Origin: Cephalotus follicularis
Taxonomy: Eukaryota; Streptophyta; Magnoliopsida; Oxalidales; Cephalotaceae
DNA: 64,000 bases
Direction of reading: 5' to 3'
NCBI GenBank assembly: GCA_001972305.1
Contig: BDDD01002029.1
Coordinates: 80,946-144,945 of the forward strand
In this document: positions 57,743-64,000 of the stretch, piece by piece
Layout of the letters: every line of letters starts with the position of its first letter
Position numbering within the stretch: position 1 is the stretch's first letter
Program-made: the position numbers and the translations under genes
The notes under the pieces: generated by a model
The model's database searches: none
The model's input: the letters and a program-made list of their open reading frames with translations, nothing else
Told to the model about the DNA's origin: nothing

Positions 57743-59663
57743 TGTTAGGTATAGGGTGACCCTACAAGCCACTAGGCGGTTTATTGCAATTGTAATTCAC
57801 CGCATATATACAATCTTAAATTCATTTAATGTTACGTTGTGAAAATTTATTCTTTGATGGCATGTTGTGTGTGGGTATCACAAAACAATATCTATTGTCT
57901 CAATTTAATTTACACATTATCTAGCACCCTGTCTTGCAAAGGGTTGGATGTCGTGCCATAGAGGCTATGAGAATGAGTACGTTACTCCCTTTTGAAAAAA
58001 TGTTCCAAGTCATTGGTGCACTATCTTTGGGAAGTAGTAGAATGGGATAGACTTGCTGTAGTTAGGCACATATCCCAACAGTGGAGGATGGAGTATCTCA
58101 TTGCCATTTGGCTAGAGTCAATGGCCTATTACGGGGTGCATGCTTAGAGTATGTTCACTGAACTTGACCCAACATAGGAAACCTATATGGATAGTCTTAC
58201 CCGTGTCAATAGGATTCCTATCTGTGTCAGTAGTGTATAGTTACTAGGTGACTAGTAGGAAAACTACCTGCCCTATTTCCTTAGACCTGAGCGGCTGCTT
58301 AACAATGTGTAGTAATTGCATGGCTTTGATTTTCGGCTTACCCATCTTAGAGAGTTGGTAAACGGCTTGTCATTGGGTCATGTGGGAGTTGCGTGCTAGT
58401 GTGAGTGAGTGCACAATAAGGTATCATCAAACCTGTAGGTAGGGTGACGAGGTCTATACTTTTTGTGTCCTTTGTAGACTTGGAAAAACCTGACCAGGTG
58501 CCAGTAGACTGGAAACTAGGTTTCCGGGGAGGTCCGTTGATACCCAATGTGGTACAAGATTTATAGTCATCACGACTTTCATATAGGGTAACACTTATCC
58601 ATACCCTAGACCGTGATCGAAGATAAGCATGATGAGGGAAACACTACACACACGCTGACAGCAGTAGAAAGTATCGGTTAATTGGAATTCGGACGATCAC
58701 CGTGGAATTTAATTTAGAGATTAACTCCACATAATCAAAAAGTAAAATTAATAGATATTTTTCTTGGACTTTTTAGATGGTCTACGACCAATGGAGTAGT
58801 GGTACCGGAACTTTGGGATATTCCAGGAATTAATCGTTGAACCAGATTTCAAACTGAGCTTTAGGGTCTCACCTTATCACTGGTGTGAATGACATGTGCT
58901 AGGAATATGTCAAAAGGGGGAGGATAGTACCTGGACGTATTACCAATCAAAAAGTATTTTAATTCGCTAAGAGCTACATCATAGTCAAAATACTCTAATT
59001 TGGGCTAAGTGTTGCTATTGTGACATATTGGATATGTGATTGGAGAAAATATGTGTTGGACACATATTGGGAAAAATATAAAATGTGTATTAGATTCACA
59101 TTGGGCAAAAACCCAAAATGCAAAGTCCTTGGAGGGCTCAATTTTGTCTTCTAGTGAAGGCATGATGATTGGTGCATTAAACACAAGCATGCTTGGAGGC
59201 GTGTACGCTTAGGGGAGTAAGACTCCTGAACTTGTCAGACAAGGTCTGGCGGGTTGGTGGAAATGAAAAGGAGAGGTTGAGTGTTAGATACTCAACTCCC
59301 CTTCTCATATATATGCGCCCGTGCTTCTCCTTTAAGGCCACTGTTGCTCTTTCTTGTTGTTAGAGAAACGAAGAAAAGAGAGAAAGCTTAGAGCTTCCAA
59401 AATTATTCTGAAACACACTCATCTCCTCTCGCCCCTCTTTTGGTCATTATAGGTGGATGACTGTTATATCTTGTAGCATTCCTTTATCTGTCTTGATCTC
59501 TAGTTTACTTGGAACTCTTCTTGCATTCTAGACCACTTGAAATCATCTAAGTCCAAAAAAGGGCTTACACAGCAAGTAATCGTAAGTTTCGACAATAGGT
59601 TTTGAGTGTTAGGGAGCCGGTGCTTTCTAGTCCTCCTTTGGGGTGATTACTTTTGAGCATCGG
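57743..59663 (+). repeat. 3' LTR of Cop-2, cut short by Gyp-I
   Basis: It starts TGTTAGGTATAGGGTGACCC at 57743, matching the start of the solo LTR at 52860. The middle (58080-58900) matches 49450-50300. A TATA-like CATATATATGCGCC lies near 59308, and the following region (59340-59460) resembles 53330-53450 of the 5' LTR. At 59664 a Gypsy LTR begins and the rest is outside the window. Confidence 0.75.
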
Positions 59664-60224
59664 TGTCACGCCCCGAACCGTGGGTTGGGCCCATGACTCG
59701 ACACGTGGCAATCCGTACAATCATCATCATCATAAATTATAAAAATTTAAAACTTAAATCAATCATAACCATAATCCATTTATTTAATGTGTGGATGTAC
59801 AGACCCAGTTCGATACATAAAAAAAATACACTGCTACAACCAGCAGATAAAAATTACTTAATTATTTCTTGAGAATCCAACCATAAAGCGTATTGCCGAG
59901 GAGGAGGAACTTACTTCACTCTTTATCCTTGAAGCTGCTATGATGTGCCACCACTACCTGTTCCTGTACGTGGCCCATTCAAAAGAATGGGTCAGGAACC
60001 CTGGGGGTTGTGTAGGTTACCCCATATACGGGCACATACAAGAGGAACAAACAATACAAGCAGAGGAGAAACAAATATAATAAATGCATATCATGAAAGC
60101 AGACCACAATCAATAACATCATCATCCTTTGTCCTTAGACTACTCTACTCAAGTCATACATACCAATCAATAATACATAGGAGTTTGGTCCGATCATCCT
60201 ATGGTCTGGTCAATATATAAGGTT

Positions 60225-60440
60225 CACCAGCCCGCAGAATTCTCCTCCAGGTTCACCTGCCGAGCGGAATTCGCCCTTTGCTCACCTGCTCTGGCGGTTC
60301 ACCCTTTGTATCACCAGCTCTGGTGAAATTCACCTTTAGGTTTACCATTGGCGGATTCGCCCGAGAACACCTGCCTTGCGATATTTGCCCCTTGGGTTCA
60401 CCTGCTCGGCGGAATTCTCCCCTGTTGGGCTCACCTGCCT
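60225..60440 (+). repeat. Degenerate GGTTCACCTGC...GGCGGAATTC repeat in the Gyp-I LTR
   Basis: About six diverged units of 30-45 bp, each with a TTCACC or CTCACC word, a CTGC(C/T)C word and GGCGGAATTC or similar. Confidence 0.75.
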
Positions 60441-61159
60441 GGGTCCATCTATATAATTCCTTTCCTTTTACATTCCATTTTCTAAATGTATTTCCTTCCT
60501 ATCCTCCTTTCTTTCCTTTAACATTTACATTTCATTTCTTAAGCCTGACCAGGGCACAACAATGGGCCTGATTCCTTCCCATGCATAAGGCCCACCTCTG
60601 CATTACTTGCATGGCACATGCAAAGCCAACATCACATAATCATATGCCCGCGCCGCATACATATACTTAGGCAAATATCCTTTCCTTTCGCGGGCGCATG
60701 CACATACTATCATCTTCTGCTCCTCGAGAACGCATGCATGCATGCACAATCAAGTGCTAAGGACGCATGTAAGGTGTGCACGTCTAGTGACGCATACAGG
60801 GGTACAGGCTCAGCTCATGGATGTCTTCTCAGGAGGCATGGAAGAGACCTCACATGCTCAGGAGACATGGCCGGCTCATAGGTGCATGCACGGGAGGCAT
60901 AGCAGAGAACGACTCATGCTCAGGGGACATGGTCGGCTCGTGGCTGCTCTGTCCTGGTTCACCCTCAAGATTATGGCAGAGGAGCGTTTTAGTTGAGCCT
61001 AGGTGGAGAGCTCTATTACCCTGCACTAGCGCACGGATAGGGAGTGCATCCTCGGTGCACGAAGGCCAGAATGCACCACTAGGCATCCTTGGCACCATGG
61101 AAAGGTCTCCCCGGGCATGGGTGCTTTGCACCTCTGCACGTAGCTGCTCAGTAATATGC

Positions 61160-61330
61160 CATGCCCAGGCATGGCAGTGAAGCTCGGGCGTGAATGTGGA
61201 GCTCGGGCATGGCGGCAGCTCAGGCATGGAAGCTCGGCATCTCATCCCGGTACCTCTGGCATGGCGGCTCGGCATGATGGTGGAGCTCGGCCTGGCTGCC
61301 CGGGCATGGAGAGAGCTCGGGCGTCTCACC
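61160..61330 (+). repeat. GAGCTCGGGCATGG-type short repeat in the Gyp-I LTR
   Basis: About nine copies of AGCTCGG(G/C)CATGG-like words at 10-25 bp spacing. GC-rich, with accidental open frames on both strands. Confidence 0.75.
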
Positions 61331-64000
61331 CCTGGTAGCACATCTCCCCTGGCACCTCATCTCCACGACACCCCTGGCATTCACCTCGGCAGCCGTGGCA
61401 TTCGACCATGGCAGGTCGGGCATCACAGGAGCATCACCCCGGCACCTATGGTGATCTCCTCAGTACTTCTGGTACCATGGCAACACGGCCTGGAAGCTCA
61501 ATGCAGGTTCAACATAGTGCACAGGGGTTGTCTATGGCACACTGTGGACGTATTCTTGGCGCCTGCTAAAGGTGGAGGAGGATCATTCGTCCGCCGGCGA
61601 GGATCTCAGATGCCTGGCCATGCTCGTACGCATGGCCAGGGAAGCTCCAAGCTTCACTATGGCAGCCCTGCTCATGGAGTCATTTTGCGAGGAGCAACAT
61701 GTGCTTAGTTAGGACACGTACTTGGAGAAGAAAGGATGTCCACGTGATAGGCACGTGTCGAGGCACATGGCTTAGTTATAACGCACACTCGGGCATACAT
61801 ATACAGGAATCTAACTTGCAATCGCTAATTTAATTAAATAACAATAGCACACGCATTCAAACAGACAATGAAAAGAGCACACAGCAACCACACAACCAAA
61901 CACACAGATACTTGTAGGCACTCGGATATAGAGCAACCTACTTGGGGTAAAGGTTGAAAACGGAGATCTCTTCCTTCTCCTTAATTTTGGACTTCCTTCC
62001 AACAGGGGCACCTTTAGCTTTTCCAATTCCTCATTCCTTGCACCATCCTTGCTCCCAGGGAAAGGATATTTATACCATCAGAGTCCAGGTGACATGGGGG
62101 CTCCCATGGACAGTGTCCCTCTTATCCTCATCTCCCACTCTCTCATTCTCTGGATTTTTCTAGAGGAACTGTGCAAGAAAATGGCCAAAAGTATTTCTGC
62201 AGGCCACCACCCACCTTTTATACACGTGAGAGGAAGGATCTTGAATTGTTGAGACAATTCTCAACGGTTCAGGGCTTTCCCCATGCCTTGGGCCAACCTA
62301 CTTCAATTGGGCCTACCTCCTCACTTGGGCCAAATTACACTTTCCATTTACTAGCCCAAAAATCCAATTACTACATTAAATCCAGACCAAGGAGAAAAAC
62401 ATATTCTCTTTAGCCCAAGTTCACAAATTATATTCCATTAAGGCCCAAATAAATACTTCATAACATTCAGGCCCAGCCCAAATAGCGGAAAAATAATTAC
62501 AAAGCCCGATAATAATATTTAGTTCTCTTGCATCCTACCCTCCTTAGAGAAATCTCGTCCCGAGATTTCCTGGGATGAAAATGAATGGGGTTATTTAGTC
62601 TGCATATCATCTTCTCTTTCCCAGGTAGCTTCTTCCACTCCGTACTATTGCCATAATACCTTCACTAACGGAATGGTTTTATTCCTTAACTGTTTAATTC
62701 GTCGGTCGAGAATCTGGATAGGTATCTCTTCGAAACTCAAATCCGTTTTCAACTCCAATGGCTCCCATCGTAAAACATGAGAAGGGTCGAGATGGTACTT
62801 CTGCAGCATCGAAACATGAAACACAGTGTGCACATATACCAGGTTGGGTGGTAAGGCAAGTCGATAAGCAACATCACCCACTCTTTCTAGGATCTCAAAA
62901 GGTCCTATAAATCGAGGGGTCAACTTTCCTCTCTTACCGAACCTCATAATTCCTTTAGTCGGATAGACTTTAAGGAATACATGATCGCCCACAGCGAACT
63001 CCAACTCTCGTATACGATGGTCTACATAGCTTTTCTGTCTGCTTTGTGCTGTACGGAGTCTTTCCCGGATAACCTTTTCCTTATCAATTGTGTCTTGCAC
63101 AAGCTTGGGTCCCACAAGACTCTGTTCACCCACTTCAAACCAACAGATCGGGGTTCTTCACTTCCTTCCATAGAGAGCCTCTAACGGAGCCATACCAACA
63201 CTGGTGTGAAAGCTGTTGTTGTACGAGAACTCCACTAATGATAGATGGTCTTCCCAGCTACCTCCCCAATCCAAAATGCATGCTCGTAGCATGTCTTCCA
63301 GAGTCTGAATGGTCCTCTCAGACTGTCCATCAGTCTGAGGATGAACAACTGTGCTAAAGTTCAACGGAGTACCAAAAGCTTCTTGTAGTTTTCTCCAAAA
63401 CCGCTATTTAAAACGAGGGTCTTTGTCAGACACCATGCTAATCGGTACTCCATGAAGCCTTACAATTTCACCAATATACAAATTCGCTAGCCGTGTGAGA
63501 GAAAAGTTTGTCTCGATCGCGAGAAAATGTGCAGATTTGGTAAAGCGATCGACAATTACCCATATAGCATCACGGCCATTCCTCGTTCCAGGCAATCCTG
63601 TCACGAAGTCCATCGTTATGTGTTCCCATTTCCACTGTGCCATAGGCAACGGTTACAACTATCCTACTGGTCTTTGGTGTTCTGCTTTAACCTGTTGGCA
63701 TGTCAAACAGGAAGCAACATACTCTATTATCTCTCTCTTCATGTTGTTCCACCAATAGTCCAGCTTTAGATCCCGGTACATCTTGGTACTCCCAGGATGT
63801 ACGGAGAAACTAGAGCGATGCGCTTGTGACAACAGTTCATTGTTCAGTTCATTATTGTTAGGAACACATATTCTGCCCTGATATTGGATTAATCTATCGC
63901 CTTGTACAGAGAAATCCGTCTTCAAACCTCCATCTTTGCTCAAAGCTATCTTACGCAGATCTCCATCGTTTTCTCTAAGCTTCACGGATTCGGTCCATTA

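Larger units (their letters stand above)
49431..59663 (+). mobile_element. Ty1/Copia element Cop-2 with long LTRs, RT/RNase H absent, broken
   Basis: The 5' LTR (its start lost) is 49431-50370 plus 52866-54087, with a solo LTR inserted between. The primer site is 54090-54103, a long leader runs to about 56225, gag/protease/integrase pieces lie at 56226-57720, and the 3' LTR starts at 57743 and is cut at 59664 by a Gypsy element. Plus-strand Copia wording includes NGILSQWTPPGTPQDG and AAHILNRIPLKSV (integrase) and CRFVGYPEIDFGYYF. Reverse transcriptase and RNase H are not present. Broken at several places; old. Confidence 0.75.
59664..62532 (-). repeat. 3' LTR of Gyp-I
   Basis: The plus strand runs from TGTCACGCCCCGAACC at 59664 to TCTCTTGCA at 62532, followed by TCCTACCCTCCTT, the complement of a polypurine tract. 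Length is 2869 bp. It contains two degenerate repeat tracts (60225-60440 and 61160-61330). Confidence 0.85.
59664..64000 (-). mobile_element. Ty3/Gypsy chromovirus Gyp-I (Tekay-like): 3' LTR and integrase, continues beyond the window
   Basis: On the minus strand, integrase runs from the window edge to 62545, then a polypurine tract, then the 3' LTR down to 59664. Integrase wording: [17 protein letters not shown] and [16 protein letters not shown] (zinc part), WVIVDRFTKSAHFLAI and VSDKDPRF (core), [20 protein letters not shown], and the C-terminal LPPNLVYVHTVFHVSMLQKY. The visible coding part has about three breaks. It inserted into the Cop-2 3' LTR and is therefore younger than it. Confidence 0.88.

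Noticed and set aside
60850-61708. Open frames of 163 and 172 codons on opposite strands
   Set aside because: They coincide with GC-rich short repeats in the Gyp-I LTR; repetitive A/R/G-rich translations and no domain.

Overview
This is plant nuclear DNA, almost certainly from a flowering plant and probably a eudicot. The evidence is chromodomain-type Ty3/Gypsy elements, Ty1/Copia elements with initiator-Met primer sites, a TRIM family, a FAR1/FHY3-type DNA-binding domain and an intron-containing NAC gene. About nine tenths of the window is nested LTR-retrotransposon debris. Only two patches look like host sequence: roughly 3.3-6.6 kb (AT-rich, with a broken FAR1-type fragment) and roughly 44.4-48.3 kb (a compact NAC gene). 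No rRNA, tRNA or CRISPR array was seen.

Layout. 1-3302: Copia-like LTR split by a Gypsy solo LTR (207-2880, target-site duplication GTAAA). 3303-6588: AT-rich DNA, a degenerate GTAAA-type repeat, then the FAR1-type fragment, cut off by the next element. 6589-13718: minus-strand chromovirus (Gyp-A) with 3' LTR, integrase/chromodomain, RNase H, RT, protease and the end of gag; its 5' end is missing. 13719-17668: pieces of a Copia-like LTR in two orientations, one holding a solo LTR (13876-16584, AGACT). 17669-25860: a Gypsy pol fragment joined to a second Gypsy element (Gyp-D, gag plus 5' LTR). Gyp-D is split by a solo LTR (18724-24238, CCATA) that itself holds a Copia-like solo LTR (19342-21084, GCAAC). 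26330 to about 44350: the large Gyp-B element with both LTRs. Its interior is filled by TRIM arrays (31.2-31.6, 33.9-34.7 and 38.1-39.0 kb), LTR pieces, a foreign gag piece and a 2.7-kb inverted repeat. It sits in a host repeat recognisable on both sides. A 492-bp assembly gap lies in its 5' LTR.

45.65-47.48 kb holds the one gene that looks intact: a minus-strand, three-exon NAC gene of the NTM1/ANAC069-like type (162 aa predicted), whose terminal coding exon is present twice in a tandem duplication. 48.3-59.66 kb is Copia debris. A plus-strand element has long LTRs of about 2.5 kb, and its 5' LTR was invaded by an inverted solo LTR of the same family (50371-52860, AATGT). 59664-64000 is another minus-strand chromovirus that runs out of the window.

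The most unusual signals are (i) arrays of GTCGAC-centred palindromes in several unrelated Gypsy and Copia LTRs, (ii) the duplicated NAC terminal exon, (iii) head-to-tail TRIM arrays with alternating LTRs and interiors, and (iv) five solo LTRs with exact 5-bp target duplications, two of them nested in or next to their own kind. Family labels (Gyp-A, Cop-1 and so on) are local to this report.
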